Shown piece after piece: positions 8,524 through 17,478 of a stretch of DNA of 53,162 bases. The translations under genes and the position numbers were made by a program. This DNA comes from Actinomycetota bacterium (GTDB lineage: Bacteria > Actinomycetota > CADDZG01 > WHSQ01), in assembly GCA_009379915.1 (NCBI GenBank), contig WHSV01000014.1:1-53162 (forward strand), read 5' to 3'. How positions within the stretch are numbered: position 1 is the first letter of the stretch; every line of letters starts with the position of its first letter. The notes under the pieces were generated by a model. It did not search any database. It had not been told where the DNA came from and was given only the letters and a program-made list of their open reading frames with translations.

Positions 8524-11010
8524 GTGGTCGGGATAGTCATCGTGTCGCACAGCCGCAGAATTGCTCAGGGAGTCGTCGACCTCGCGCGCGAGATGGGTGG
8601 AGAAGATGTCGTTCTCGTGGCGGCCGGGGGGGCGGACGAGGAGGATGCTCTCGGCACCGACGCGATGAGGGTGCTCGGGGCATTGGACGAGGCTTACTCG
8701 GACGACGGTGTGCTCGTGCTCATGGACCTGGGGAGTGCGGTCATGAGCGCCGAGATGGCGGTCGAGATGATCGAGGAATCGAGACGCGCGAGGGTGCTCC
8801 TGTGCGAGGCACCGCTCGTCGAGGGCGCCGTCGCGGCCGCGACCGCCGCCAAGCTGGGCCGCACCCTCGAGGAGGTCGCGCACGAAGCAAGAGGCGGGCT
8901 TGCGGGGAAGCAGACCCACCTCAGTGTCGCACCGGAGGCTTTACATGAGTCTGCCGGAGAGCCGGCCGGGGAGGAGTCCGGCCCCCCCATCGAAGCGACC
9001 ATCGTGATCCAGAACCCACTGGGCCTGCACGCTCGTCCCGCCGCCCGCTTCGTCAGAGCCGCGGGCGAGCACGGGGCGCGGGTCGAAGTCATGAACCTGA
9101 CGACCGGGCGGGGGCCCGTGGACGCAACGAGCCTCAACGCGTTGACCACGTTGGGAGTCGTTCAGGATCACGCCATCCGCGTGCAAGCCTGGGGCCCGGA
9201 CGCCGAGTCGGCGATCAAGGCCATAGAGGCCCTGGCCGCGGACAACTTCGGTGATCCGGTAGAGGAGGCGGTCGCCGGGCCTCCGTCCTCGGCGGTGAGC
9301 GACGCCGAGCTGCCGGAGGGGGGCATTGCCGGCCTTCCCGCATCTCCGGGAGTTGCGCTGGGGCCGGCGCGGCGCTTCGCCAGGCCGGCACCCGAGGTGC
9401 CGACGACCCCCGCCGCCGACATCGAGAGCGAGATCGTGCGCCTGGAAACCGCGGTTGCGGCGGCCTCGGTGGAGATCGGCCGGATTCGCGACGAGGTGTC
9501 TTCCTCGGCCGGCAGTTACGAGGCCGAGATCTTTGACGCTCACGTGCTGATGCTCGAGGACGTGACTCTCCAGGGCAGGGCGCAAGAGCTCATTCGAGAG
9601 CAAAAGCGAAACGCCGCCGACGCCCTCTGGGCGTCCGTCCAGGAGTCGGCGAGCCAGTTCGAGTCAGTGGGCAACGCCAGGCTCCGAGAGCGTGCGCGAG
9701 ATGTGGTCGATGTCGGGCAACGTGTGCTCGGCCACCTTCTGGGACAAGCCGAGAGGAAGCTCGAGCTGTCCGCGCCGGGCGTTTTGATCGTCGAGGAACT
9801 GACACCCAGCACGGCGGCGGGACTGGATCCCGACAAGGTGCGAGGGATCGCGACGGCAACTGGTGGTCCCACTTCGCACGGTGCGATTCTCGCCAGAGCA
9901 CTGGGGGTTCCCGCGGTGGTCGGAGGCGGGGAGCGACTTCTCGACGTACCCGAGGACACCGCCGTCATCGTCGATGGCGACCGCGGCATCATCATCGTCG
10001 ATCCGGTCGTCGAAGTGAGCGAGCAGTACGCCGACACCGCCCAGCAGCAGGCCGAAGCGGCGAAGGCCGCAACCGCCGCGGCGGGGGAGCCGGCCGTGAC
10101 GCGCGACGGCACGATCATCGAGGTGGCGGCGAACGTCGGGTCGGTGGAGGAGGTGGCCCAAGCGGCGGGCGGAGGGGCCGACGGCGTGGGCCTGCTGCGG
10201 ACCGAATTCCTGTTCCTCGAACGCAGCGCGATGCCCACCGAGGACGAACAGTTCGACACTTTGTCGGCCATCGCTCGAGCGCTCGGTGACCGGCCGCTTA
10301 CGATCCGCACACTCGACGTCGGCGCAGACAAGCCGCTGCCCTATCTGCGACGGGGCCCGGAAGAGAACCCATTCCTGGGTGTGCGCGGCATCCGGCTCGG
10401 CCTGGCTCAACGAGATCTGCTGACAACCCAGATCAAGGCGATCGCCCGTCTCGCCTCCGAGCGACCGGTGCGCGTGATGTTCCCCATGGTGGCGAGCGTC
10501 GAGGAGTTGACCGAAGCGCGCGGACTCCTGGACGAGATCGTCGGCCACGAGCGCCCAACGGGGCTCGAGGTCGGGATCATGGTCGAGGTGCCCTCCGCGG
10601 CCCTCATGGCCGCGCGCTTCGCACCCGACCTGGACTTCTTCTCGATCGGCACGAACGACCTGAGCCAGTACACCCTCGCGGCGGAGCGCGGTAATGCCGA
10701 TGTTGCGTCACTCGCCGACCCGCTGCACCCCTCGGTGCTGAAGCTCATCTCGAGTACCGTGGAGGCGGCCGCGGCCGACGATGCTTGGGTGGGGGTCTGC
10801 GGCGAGCTGGCCGGCGATGCGCGCGCCACCGGTCTGCTGTTGGGTCTGGGTGTGACCGAGCTGAGCATGGCGGCGCCCTCGATCGCTTCGGTGAAGGCCG
10901 CAGTGAGGACGACCAGCCGCGGCCAGGCGGCCGAACTTGCGACCCGGGCTCTGGAGGCGAGCTCCGCGTCCGACGTCCGACGGCTGCTGACCGGCGAGCC
11001 GGCGGCATGA
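8524..11010 (+). CDS. dhaM: DhaM-HPr-Enzyme I fusion (PTS phosphoryl donor for dihydroxyacetone kinase)
   Basis: 828 residues with three phosphorelay domains. Residues 1-125 are a mannose-type EIIA (DhaM) with the phosphorylatable His9 in VSHS. Residues 158-245 are HPr with His169 in NPLGLHARP. Residues 265-828 are a complete Enzyme I with His452 in GGPTSHGAILAR, a PEP-binding barrel (GIMVEVPSAALMA) and the VCGELAGD cysteine segment. E. coli DhaM carries only a shortened EI part; here the whole enzyme is present. One chain could therefore move phosphate from PEP to the DhaL nucleotide. The stop overlaps the pgsA start by 4 nt. Confidence 0.94.
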   Translation: MVGIVIVSHSRRIAQGVVDLAREMGGEDVVLVAAGGADEEDALGTDAMRVLGALDEAYSDDGVLVLMDLGSAVMSAEMAVEMIEESRRARVLLCEAPLVEGAVAAATAAKLGRTLEEVAHEARGGLAGKQTHLSVAPEALHESAGEPAGEESGPPIEATIVIQNPLGLHARPAARFVRAAGEHGARVEVMNLTTGRGPVDATSLNALTTLGVVQDHAIRVQAWGPDAESAIKAIEALAADNFGDPVEEAVAGPPSSAVSDAELPEGGIAGLPASPGVALGPARRFARPAPEVPTTPAADIESEIVRLETAVAAASVEIGRIRDEVSSSAGSYEAEIFDAHVLMLEDVTLQGRAQELIREQKRNAADALWASVQESASQFESVGNARLRERARDVVDVGQRVLGHLLGQAERKLELSAPGVLIVEELTPSTAAGLDPDKVRGIATATGGPTSHGAILARALGVPAVVGGGERLLDVPEDTAVIVDGDRGIIIVDPVVEVSEQYADTAQQQAEAAKAATAAAGEPAVTRDGTIIEVAANVGSVEEVAQAAGGGADGVGLLRTEFLFLERSAMPTEDEQFDTLSAIARALGDRPLTIRTLDVGADKPLPYLRRGPEENPFLGVRGIRLGLAQRDLLTTQIKAIARLASERPVRVMFPMVASVEELTEARGLLDEIVGHERPTGLEVGIMVEVPSAALMAARFAPDLDFFSIGTNDLSQYTLAAERGNADVASLADPLHPSVLKLISSTVEAAAADDAWVGVCGELAGDARATGLLLGLGVTELSMAAPSIASVKAAVRTTSRGQAAELATRALEASSASDVRRLLTGEPAA

Positions 11011-11585
11011 GCGCCGCCAACCCGAGATCGGTTCGGCTGCTGACGGTCCTCACCTATGCCCGGATCGCCCTCGTCCCCATCGTCATGGTCCTGATCGTGC
11101 TCGGAGACGAGGTCCGGTTCGCCTACGGGATCGCCGCCGCTCTGTTCGTTGTCGCCGCTCTGACGGACTTCGTCGACGGGAAACTGGCGCGCAAATGGGG
11201 CGCGGTCACGTCTTTGGGGGCCTTTCTCGACACGACCGCGGACAAACTGCTCGTCACCGGCGTACTGATAGCCCTGGTTGCGGATGATCGAGCCTCGATT
11301 TGGGTAGCGACGATCATCATCGGGCGCGAACTTATGATCATGGGTCTGCGCGGACTCATCGCTGCAGACGGAACTGTCATGAAACCGTCGATCTGGGGAA
11401 AGCTCAAGGCCAATGTGCAGTTCGTTGCAATCACCTTGGCGATCATCCGTTGGCCGGTCGACATCGGACCGCTGCTTCTCGATGAGTGGGCCATGTTGAT
11501 CGCCGCAGGGATAACCGTGATGTCGGGTATCGAGTATCTGAGCCGTTTCTCACACCTGTTGACCGCATCGGGACGGGAGCGTTGA
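11007..11585 (+). CDS. pgsA: CDP-diacylglycerol-glycerol-3-phosphate 3-phosphatidyltransferase
   Basis: 192-residue membrane enzyme of the CDP-alcohol phosphotransferase family. It has the metal-binding signature DGKLAR...GAFLDTTADK near residues 55-80 and about five hydrophobic segments. It makes phosphatidylglycerophosphate from CDP-diacylglycerol and glycerol-3-phosphate. The ATG at 11007 lies in an ATGA overlap with the DhaM-HPr-EI stop, so it is coupled to glycerol/DHA catabolism and uses the GlpK product. A related transferase of the same family is possible, but length and motif favour PgsA. Confidence 0.87.
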   Translation: MSAANPRSVRLLTVLTYARIALVPIVMVLIVLGDEVRFAYGIAAALFVVAALTDFVDGKLARKWGAVTSLGAFLDTTADKLLVTGVLIALVADDRASIWVATIIIGRELMIMGLRGLIAADGTVMKPSIWGKLKANVQFVAITLAIIRWPVDIGPLLLDEWAMLIAAGITVMSGIEYLSRFSHLLTASGRER

Positions 11586-11597
11586 AAGTGCCTCGTC

Positions 11598-12620
11598 ATG
11601 GCTGAGCGCACGTTCGTCACCGGCGGCACGGGCATCCTCGGGAGCGCGCTCCTGGAGGGACTCGTCAAGGATGGCCGGGAGGTCTCCGCCTTGGCTCGCT
11701 CCAACGAGTCCAAGGCCAAGATCGAAGCGATGCGGGCAACGCCCATGGACGCCAACCTCCTGGATCCGGAGGGCCTCGAAAAGGCCATGGTGGGACACGA
11801 CGTCGTCTATCACGCGGCCGGAATGAACGCCTTCTGTCTCAAGGAGCGTTCGCCGCTGTTCGAGGTAAACGTCCAGGGTTCTCTGAACGTGGTCGAGGCG
11901 GCCGTGCGCGCGGGAGTGAGGCGAGTAGTGCACACCTCGTCCGCTGCAACCCTTGGCGAGAAGAGCGGCACGGTGGGACGCGAGGACTCCATGCACCGCG
12001 GATGGTTCCTCTCCGAGTACGAGAGGTCGAAGTACGAGGCCGAGCGTGCGGTACTGGATGCGGCTCGATCGAAGGACCTCGACCTCGTGTGCGTCAACCC
12101 GTCGTCAGTTCAGGGACCGGGTCGCGCCGGCGGCACTACGAAGATCCTCGTTTACTACATCACCGGCAAATTGAAGTACTTCGTGAACACTCGATTCAGC
12201 ATCGTCGATATCGATGACTGCACCCGAGGACACATGCTCGCCGAGCGAGAGGGGCGTTCGTGGAACCGCTACGTGCTGAACAGTGGAACCATTTCGGCAA
12301 TAGATGCTCTTGGCGTCATGGCTCGAATCACCGGGGTTAAGTATGTTCCTCGCTTCGTTCCGGGCCCTCTCGCGATCGGGGTTGCCGGAGCCGCTGCGAA
12401 CGTCTATCGTCTCCGCGGGAAAGCGCCGCCGGTGTGCTCCGAGATGGTGCGAACGCTGGTGCACGGCCATGCCTACGACGGATCGCGCGCAGCGCGCGAG
12501 CTGGGACTCGAGTACACGCCAATCGAAGACACTCTCGAACGAACGGTGCAGTGGCTGATCGAAGAGGGGGAGATACCACCCCCACCGAGCTACACCGGAC
12601 AGCTGGAGGCGAACGACTGA
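11598..12620 (+). CDS. NAD(P)-dependent epimerase/dehydratase (extended SDR, dihydroflavonol-reductase-like)
   Basis: 340 residues. The N-terminal nucleotide-binding TGGTGILG loop is at residues 8-15. The catalytic-type YERSK (Tyr-x3-Lys) lies near residue 140, with HTSSAATLG before it supplying the serine. These are extended short-chain dehydrogenase features, most like the dihydroflavonol-4-reductase/3-beta-HSD branch. The substrate cannot be told. It starts 12 nt after pgsA and shares 1 nt with the following DJ-1/PfpI gene, so it is probably cotranscribed with both. Confidence 0.85.
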   Translation: MAERTFVTGGTGILGSALLEGLVKDGREVSALARSNESKAKIEAMRATPMDANLLDPEGLEKAMVGHDVVYHAAGMNAFCLKERSPLFEVNVQGSLNVVEAAVRAGVRRVVHTSSAATLGEKSGTVGREDSMHRGWFLSEYERSKYEAERAVLDAARSKDLDLVCVNPSSVQGPGRAGGTTKILVYYITGKLKYFVNTRFSIVDIDDCTRGHMLAEREGRSWNRYVLNSGTISAIDALGVMARITGVKYVPRFVPGPLAIGVAGAAANVYRLRGKAPPVCSEMVRTLVHGHAYDGSRAARELGLEYTPIEDTLERTVQWLIEEGEIPPPPSYTGQLEAND

Positions 12621-13150
12621 TGGCAGGCGGACTAGAGGGTCAAAAGGCTCTCGTCTTCATCGAAGCCGGGTACGAAGATCTCGAGTTCTGGGTCACCGCA
12701 ATGCGACTGCGCGAGGAGGGCGCGGACGTGACGGTCGTCGGGCCCAAAGCAAAGAGCGAGTACACGGGCAAGAACGGGCTCCTTGCGACAAGTGACGAAG
12801 CCGCGGCCGACGTCTCGGCGGACGAGTTCGACATCGTCGTGGTGCCCGGAGGATGGGCCCCCGACAAACTTCGTCGCTACGAGTCGGTCACTGCCCTGGT
12901 GCGCGCGGCGTACGACCAGAACAAGACCGTCGGGCTCATCTGCCACGCAGGGCTCGTCGGCATCTCCGCAGGAATCGTGGAGGGCAAACGGGCAACCGGC
13001 AGCCTCGGCATCAAGGACGATCTCGTCAACGCAGGCGCGACGTGGGTCGACGAACCGGCCTTCAGCGACGGAAACATCGTCTGGGGGCGCGTCGTGGATG
13101 ACATCCCGGCCTTTTGCCGGGAGCTGGTGGCCCACGCGGCCTCTCGTTAG
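12620..13150 (+). CDS. DJ-1/PfpI family protein
   Basis: 176 residues. The fold signature VVVPGGWAPD lies near residue 75 and the nucleophile elbow ICHAGL near residue 109, with the Cys-His pair typical of PfpI/DJ-1 proteins (intracellular protease-, chaperone- or deglycase-like). The ATG at 12620 shares its A with the upstream TGA. The role could be general protein or aldehyde-stress protection; no substrate is evident. The gene faces a small minus-strand gene across a perfect hairpin. Confidence 0.86.
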   Translation: MAGGLEGQKALVFIEAGYEDLEFWVTAMRLREEGADVTVVGPKAKSEYTGKNGLLATSDEAAADVSADEFDIVVVPGGWAPDKLRRYESVTALVRAAYDQNKTVGLICHAGLVGISAGIVEGKRATGSLGIKDDLVNAGATWVDEPAFSDGNIVWGRVVDDIPAFCRELVAHAASR

Positions 13151-13170
13151 GACCTGCTGTTGTTCTTGGC

Positions 13171-13190
13171 GCGATCGTCGAGACGATCGC
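13171..13190. terminator. Palindromic hairpin between convergent genes
   Basis: GCGATCGTC-GA-GACGATCGC is a perfect 9-bp stem with a 2-nt centre, 20 nt after the PfpI-like stop and touching the stop codon of the minus-strand small gene. There is no strong T tract on either side. A bidirectional terminator is the most natural reading. Confidence 0.6.
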
Positions 13191-13417
13191 TACTCGTCGT
13201 CCTGACCGCGCGCGTAGTCGGGCCGTACAGCTTCGCGCTCGGGGTCCTCTTCGTCTTCGCCGCGAGCGAAGTCGGAGCGCACCTTCTCGCGCGCCGCGTC
13301 GTGCGTCTCCTGGCCGCTCCCGAAGTCGCCCTCGTGCTCTTTCTCGTGGTCGTCGGGAACCTTCTCCTGGCCCTTCGCGAAACCATGGCCCGAGTGGTCG
13401 TCCTTGTGATGATCCAT
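13190..13417 (-). CDS. Small acidic, His/Asp/Glu-rich hydrophilic protein
   Basis: 75 residues starting MDHHKDDHSGHGFAKGQ. The ATG at 13417 is chosen because a perfect AGGAGG lies 5 nt upstream. The protein has no hydrophobic segment and no cysteine. It carries four loose repeats around an aromatic-A/G-(K/R/S)-G-(Q/E) core (GFAKGQ, FGSGQ, DFARGE, DYARGQ) separated by charged stretches, and is probably disordered. I do not recognise the family; a stress or hydration-type protein is a guess. It is transcribed alone, towards the PfpI gene. Confidence 0.7.
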   Translation of the reverse strand: MDHHKDDHSGHGFAKGQEKVPDDHEKEHEGDFGSGQETHDAAREKVRSDFARGEDEEDPEREAVRPDYARGQDDE

Positions 13418-13596
13418 CGATCCTCCTAGAGATCGGCCGGCTTGACAGTGGCCATCCCCCAACCAGCCCAAGCTTCTACCGACGGGATGGGTGGGTCAAT
13501 GTTGGTGTCCCCATAAGCCCGTTAAGGGCGGAAAGTGATACTAGCCCTCCGCGCGCCTTTCCTCTCGGTGAATGCCGGATAACGACGTGCAAAGGC

Positions 13597-13612
13597 AGCC
13601 GGAATTCCGGCT
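13597..13612. terminator. Perfect palindrome downstream of the Lrp-domain gene
   Basis: AGCCGGAATTCCGGCT is a 16-bp perfect palindrome 22 nt beyond the stop of the minus-strand gene. On that strand it is followed by GCCTTTGC, so it may be a weak terminator. A protein-binding palindrome is the alternative. Confidence 0.4.
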
Positions 13613-13633
13613 CCCCCCGAGGACTGGGAACTG

Positions 13634-13873
13634 TTAGAGGTGTACTACGGGGCACGTGAGCGTGCGAGTGATCCCTTCGATCGCTTGGATCTTGGCGACC
13701 ACCAGTTTCCCGAGGTCGTCGACGTTGTCCGCGCTGGCTCTAACTATGACGTCGTAGGGGCCCGTGACGTCCTCTGCGGCGTTGACGCCGTCGATGTCAC
13801 GGACTTCCTTCGCCACCTGTGCCGCCTTGCCCACTTCGGTCTGAATCAGAACGTAAGCCTGAACTTCTGCCAC
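13634..13873 (-). CDS. Stand-alone Lrp/AsnC ligand-binding (RAM) domain protein
   Basis: 79 residues with no DNA-binding helix-turn-helix: only the alpha/beta ligand domain of Lrp/AsnC proteins. It runs from VAEVQAYVLIQTEVG through DVTGPYDVIVRASA to the C-terminal strand. The GTG start is set by AGGAGG 8 nt upstream. Such small proteins form dimers or larger rings and may sense amino acids, or modulate full Lrp partners. It is divergent from pckA with about 180 bp between, so the two may share a control region. Confidence 0.85.
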   Translation of the reverse strand: MAEVQAYVLIQTEVGKAAQVAKEVRDIDGVNAAEDVTGPYDVIVRASADNVDDLGKLVVAKIQAIEGITRTLTCPVVHL

Positions 13874-14051
13874 TCCTGAGTCCTCCTTTGCGGTCTTTGG
13901 CTTGTCCGGTTGCGAGAGGTGCAGGGAGTCTAGTCCAGATGGGCTTGCGCGTGGTCGCTGGGTACGACGCCCACAGGTGAGGGAGGGACGAAGGAGTAGG
14001 CTTCGTGCGAGCCAGCGATCCGTCCATAGGTGCAGAGGGAGTAACGAATCA

Positions 14052-15626
14052 ATGTCGCTTGAAGTTGCGGGCATCAAGAATCCAGGAAGGGTTTACTTAA
14101 ACCCCAGCCCGGCAGAACTAGTCGAGCATGCGATAAGGCGCGGTGAGGCTCAACTCTCAGACACAGGAGCTCTCGTTGCCGAAACCGGGAAGCTCACCGG
14201 TCGTTCTCCCAAGGATCGTTTCTTCGTTCGCCACGGCAAGTCCGCCGGGAAGATCGATTGGGGAGCGAGGAATCAGCCCTTCGAGCTCGAGAAGTTCGAC
14301 GCACTCTACGACCGGGTTCGCGAGCACCTCGAGGGCAAGGAGCTGTTCGTCATCGACGGATACATCGGCGCGGATCCACAGTACCGGATCAAGCTCAGAG
14401 TCGTCGCCGAGTACGCGTGGCACGCACTCTTTGCGCAACAGCTCTTCCGCCGGCCCCCGCGCAAAGAACTCGAAGACTTCGAGCCGGAGTTCGTCAGTCT
14501 CTCGTCGCCGACATTCGTAGCGGTTCCCGAGCGCGACGGAACCCGTACCGAGACCTTCGTGGGCATCGATCTCGAACGCGAACTAGTGCTCATCGTCGGA
14601 TCCGGGTACGCGGGTGAGATCAAGAAGTCCATCTTCACGTCGGGCAATTACCTCTTCCCGGAAGAGGGCGCTGCGGGAATGCACTGCTCGGCCAACGTCG
14701 ATGAGGACGACAAGGTCGCACTCTTCTTCGGACTATCGGGAACCGGTAAGACCACTCTGTCGGCCGATCCCTCACGGCGCTTGATCGGTGACGACGAGCA
14801 CGGGTGGTCCGACAACGGGGTCTTCAATTTCGAGGGCGGCTGCTACGCGAAGTGCATCAACCTCTCGAAGGAGAAGGAACCTCAGATCTTCGATGCGATT
14901 CGTTTCGGTTCGGTCATAGAGAACGTGATCATCGATCCGGTCACCCGGGAGCCCGACTTCAAGGACGACTCGCTGACCGAGAACACGCGCGTCGCCTACC
15001 CACTCGAATTCATTGCGAATTTCGTCCCAGAGGGCCGCGCGGGGCACGCCAGCACGGTCGTCTTCCTGACGGCCGATGCGTTCGGGGTTCTGCCTCCGAT
15101 CTCCCGGCTGAGTCCTGCGGCGACCATGTACCACTTCCTTTCTGGGTTTACGTCGAAGCTGGCCGGGACCGAGGCCGGACTCGGCGACGAGCCGGAGCCC
15201 AGCTTCTCGACCTGTTTCGGCGCGCCCTTCCTGCCGCTGAACCCCAGCGTCTACGCCCAGATGCTGAGGGACCGGATCGAGAAGCACGGAGCATCGGTCT
15301 ACCTGGTGAACACGGGCTGGACGGGCGGTCCGTTCGGTGTCGGCGAGCGAATGGATCTGGCTCACACGAGGGCGATCGTGAACGCCGCGACGTCCGGCGC
15401 ACTGGACGAGGTCGAGACGAGGCGGCATCCGATCTTCAACGTCGACGTGCCGGTGGCCTGCCCGGGAGTCCCCGGCGAGGTGCTGGACGCACGCGGAACG
15501 TGGTCCAATCCGGCCGAATACGACGCACAGGCGCGCGAGCTCGCCCGCATGTTCGCCAAGAACTTCGAGCAGTACCGAAGCTCGGTGCCTACGTCCGTCG
15601 CCGAGGCCGGTCCCTCGGCCGACTGA
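14052..15626 (+). CDS. pckA: Phosphoenolpyruvate carboxykinase (ATP)
   Basis: 524 residues, typical of the ATP-dependent type. The kinase loop [11 protein letters not shown] is near residue 227, followed by a metal-binding GDDEHGW, both diagnostic of ATP-PEPCK rather than the GTP enzyme common in many actinobacteria. It converts oxaloacetate + ATP to PEP + CO2. The ATG at 14052 follows a GAGGGAG Shine-Dalgarno; a longer reading frame upstream lacks family similarity. PEP is also the phosphate source for the DhaM-HPr-EI chain upstream. Confidence 0.95.
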   Translation: MSLEVAGIKNPGRVYLNPSPAELVEHAIRRGEAQLSDTGALVAETGKLTGRSPKDRFFVRHGKSAGKIDWGARNQPFELEKFDALYDRVREHLEGKELFVIDGYIGADPQYRIKLRVVAEYAWHALFAQQLFRRPPRKELEDFEPEFVSLSSPTFVAVPERDGTRTETFVGIDLERELVLIVGSGYAGEIKKSIFTSGNYLFPEEGAAGMHCSANVDEDDKVALFFGLSGTGKTTLSADPSRRLIGDDEHGWSDNGVFNFEGGCYAKCINLSKEKEPQIFDAIRFGSVIENVIIDPVTREPDFKDDSLTENTRVAYPLEFIANFVPEGRAGHASTVVFLTADAFGVLPPISRLSPAATMYHFLSGFTSKLAGTEAGLGDEPEPSFSTCFGAPFLPLNPSVYAQMLRDRIEKHGASVYLVNTGWTGGPFGVGERMDLAHTRAIVNAATSGALDEVETRRHPIFNVDVPVACPGVPGEVLDARGTWSNPAEYDAQARELARMFAKNFEQYRSSVPTSVAEAGPSAD

Positions 15627-15639
15627 CCGAAACTCGAGC

Positions 15640-16650
15640 TTGGACGACGACCGCCCCCAGACGACTGTTGGGGAGCTTGGAGAGCGCGCGCTCATCGATC
15701 GAGTTGCCCCGCGCTTCGGGCCCCCGGCCGGAGGGGAAGTGTGGAGTGGAGACGACACCGCCCTGTTCCCGGCGCCCGAGGGCGAGCTGTTGTTCACGAC
15801 GGATCTCATGGTCGAAGACGTCGACTTCCGCACGTCCTACTCGAACGGGTTCGATGTCGGCTGGAAGCTAATCGCGGCGAACGCATCCGACATCGCGGCG
15901 ATGGGCGGGCGGCCGTGGCGCGCGGTCGCGAGCGTGGCGGTTCGGCCCGAGACAGAGGTCGCCTTCGTGGACGATCTGGCCTCGGGAATGGCGGCCCTGT
16001 GCAGGAAATTGGACCTGGGTCTGGTGGGAGGCGACTTCAGCTCCGGACGGGAGATAAGTGCCTCGGTGGCCATGATCGGTATCGCCGGCGAGGGCGGCCC
16101 GGTGCTTCGCAACGGTGCTCGAGTCGGGGACGCCCTGTGTGTCACGGGAACCCTCGGCGGCGCGGCGGGAGGTCTGCTCGTGCTCGAGGAGGGCATCGAC
16201 GCCGATGGGTCCGAGGACCGCGAAGCGCTCGTGGCCGCATCCCAACGACCCCGGCCGCGCGTGGCCGAGGGGCGGGTTCTGGCCGGATACGCCCGCGCGA
16301 TGATCGATCTCTCGGACGGACTCGCCGTCGACCTCGGGCATCTGGCCGAGGCGAGCGGCGTCGGCTGCGAGATCGACCTGGACGCGATGCCCCTCAATCG
16401 CTCGCTCACCTGGCTGTGCGACCGGCGGTTGGACACGGATCCGGTGGCGCTGGCCGTAACCGGCGGGGAGGACTTCGAGTTGCTCCTGAGCCTGGATGCT
16501 TCAGACTTGAGTGAGGCGCGGGCCCGCGTCGGTGAGCTGGGCACGACCCTGACTCAGATTGGAGTCGTTACCGGCGGGCCGGCGCGCATAGGCGATCGAG
16601 ATCTCGACGAGTGGAGAGCAGCGGGATGGCAACACCTACACAACCGGTGA
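15640..16650 (+). CDS. thiL: Thiamine-monophosphate kinase
   Basis: 336 residues of the AIR-synthase/ThiL fold: N-terminal [13 protein letters not shown], then the metal-binding SGDDTALF and DLMVEDVDF motifs, and the later TGGEDFELL segment. It makes thiamine diphosphate from the monophosphate with ATP. A TTG start 13 nt after pckA is used; no ATG or GTG fits the N-terminus better. thiD begins inside its 3' end. Confidence 0.93.
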   Translation: MDDDRPQTTVGELGERALIDRVAPRFGPPAGGEVWSGDDTALFPAPEGELLFTTDLMVEDVDFRTSYSNGFDVGWKLIAANASDIAAMGGRPWRAVASVAVRPETEVAFVDDLASGMAALCRKLDLGLVGGDFSSGREISASVAMIGIAGEGGPVLRNGARVGDALCVTGTLGGAAGGLLVLEEGIDADGSEDREALVAASQRPRPRVAEGRVLAGYARAMIDLSDGLAVDLGHLAEASGVGCEIDLDAMPLNRSLTWLCDRRLDTDPVALAVTGGEDFELLLSLDASDLSEARARVGELGTTLTQIGVVTGGPARIGDRDLDEWRAAGWQHLHNR

Positions 16651-17450
16651 GCGGGCTGCCGCGAGCATTGACCATCGCCGGTTCGGACTCGGGTGGAGGA
16701 GCCGGCATCCAGGCCGACCTGAAGACATTCTTTGCGCTTGGTTGCCACGGGATGAGCGCCCTGACGGCACTCACGGCCCAGAACACCGTCGCCGTAACGG
16801 CCATCCACGAGGTTCCCCCCGAGTTCGTCATTGCGCAGGTGGACGCGGTCGTGTCCGATATCGGGGTCGACGCGGCGAAAACGGGGATGCTGTCGTCTGC
16901 GCCGATCGTCGAGGCCGTCGCCAAAGCAGTCGAGGTGCACGGGATAGAGCGCCTCGTCGTCGACCCGGTGTTCGTCTCCAAGCACAGGGATCACCTCCTC
17001 GCTCCCGAGGCGGTGACGGCGCTCAGCGAGCGCCTGCTCCCTCTGGCACAGGTGCTCACCCCAAACCTCTATGAGGCCCAGGGTCTCGCGGGTGGAGGCG
17101 AGATCGCATCCCTCGAGGACATGCGAGAGGCGGCGAGGGCCTTGCACGCCCTCGGCCCCCGCTTCGTCCTGATCAAGGGTGGACACCTGGCCGGTGACGC
17201 GGCCATCGACCTGCTCTTCGACGGCAGTGTCTTCACCGAGCTATCGGGGCCCCGGTTCGACACCCAGGACACGCACGGAACCGGTTGTGCCCTGTCCGCG
17301 GCCATCACGGCGCGGCTGGCTCACGGCGACGACGTACCGACGGCGGTCCGGTCGGCGAAGGAGTTCGTCTCCGGTGCCATCAGGCACGGCCTCCGGATAG
17401 GGAGGGGCTACGGTCCGGTCAATCCGGGCTGGAGGACGGCTCGCCCCTAG
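16626..17450 (+). CDS. thiD: Hydroxymethylpyrimidine/phosphomethylpyrimidine kinase
   Basis: 274 residues of the ribokinase-like ThiD family. [18 protein letters not shown] near residue 16 binds the pyrimidine, and the C-terminal [13 protein letters not shown] is the anion-hole/catalytic motif. It phosphorylates HMP and HMP-P for thiamine synthesis. The ATG at 16626 overlaps thiL by 25 nt and is preferred to a GTG 15 nt earlier. It is convergent with the minus-strand envelope cluster only 28 bp away, where a CTAGCGCTAG palindrome lies at the thiD stop. Confidence 0.93.
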   Translation: MATPTQPVSGLPRALTIAGSDSGGGAGIQADLKTFFALGCHGMSALTALTAQNTVAVTAIHEVPPEFVIAQVDAVVSDIGVDAAKTGMLSSAPIVEAVAKAVEVHGIERLVVDPVFVSKHRDHLLAPEAVTALSERLLPLAQVLTPNLYEAQGLAGGGEIASLEDMREAARALHALGPRFVLIKGGHLAGDAAIDLLFDGSVFTELSGPRFDTQDTHGTGCALSAAITARLAHGDDVPTAVRSAKEFVSGAIRHGLRIGRGYGPVNPGWRTARP

Positions 17451-17478
17451 CGCTAGGTCCAATGCGCGAAAGGGATCG

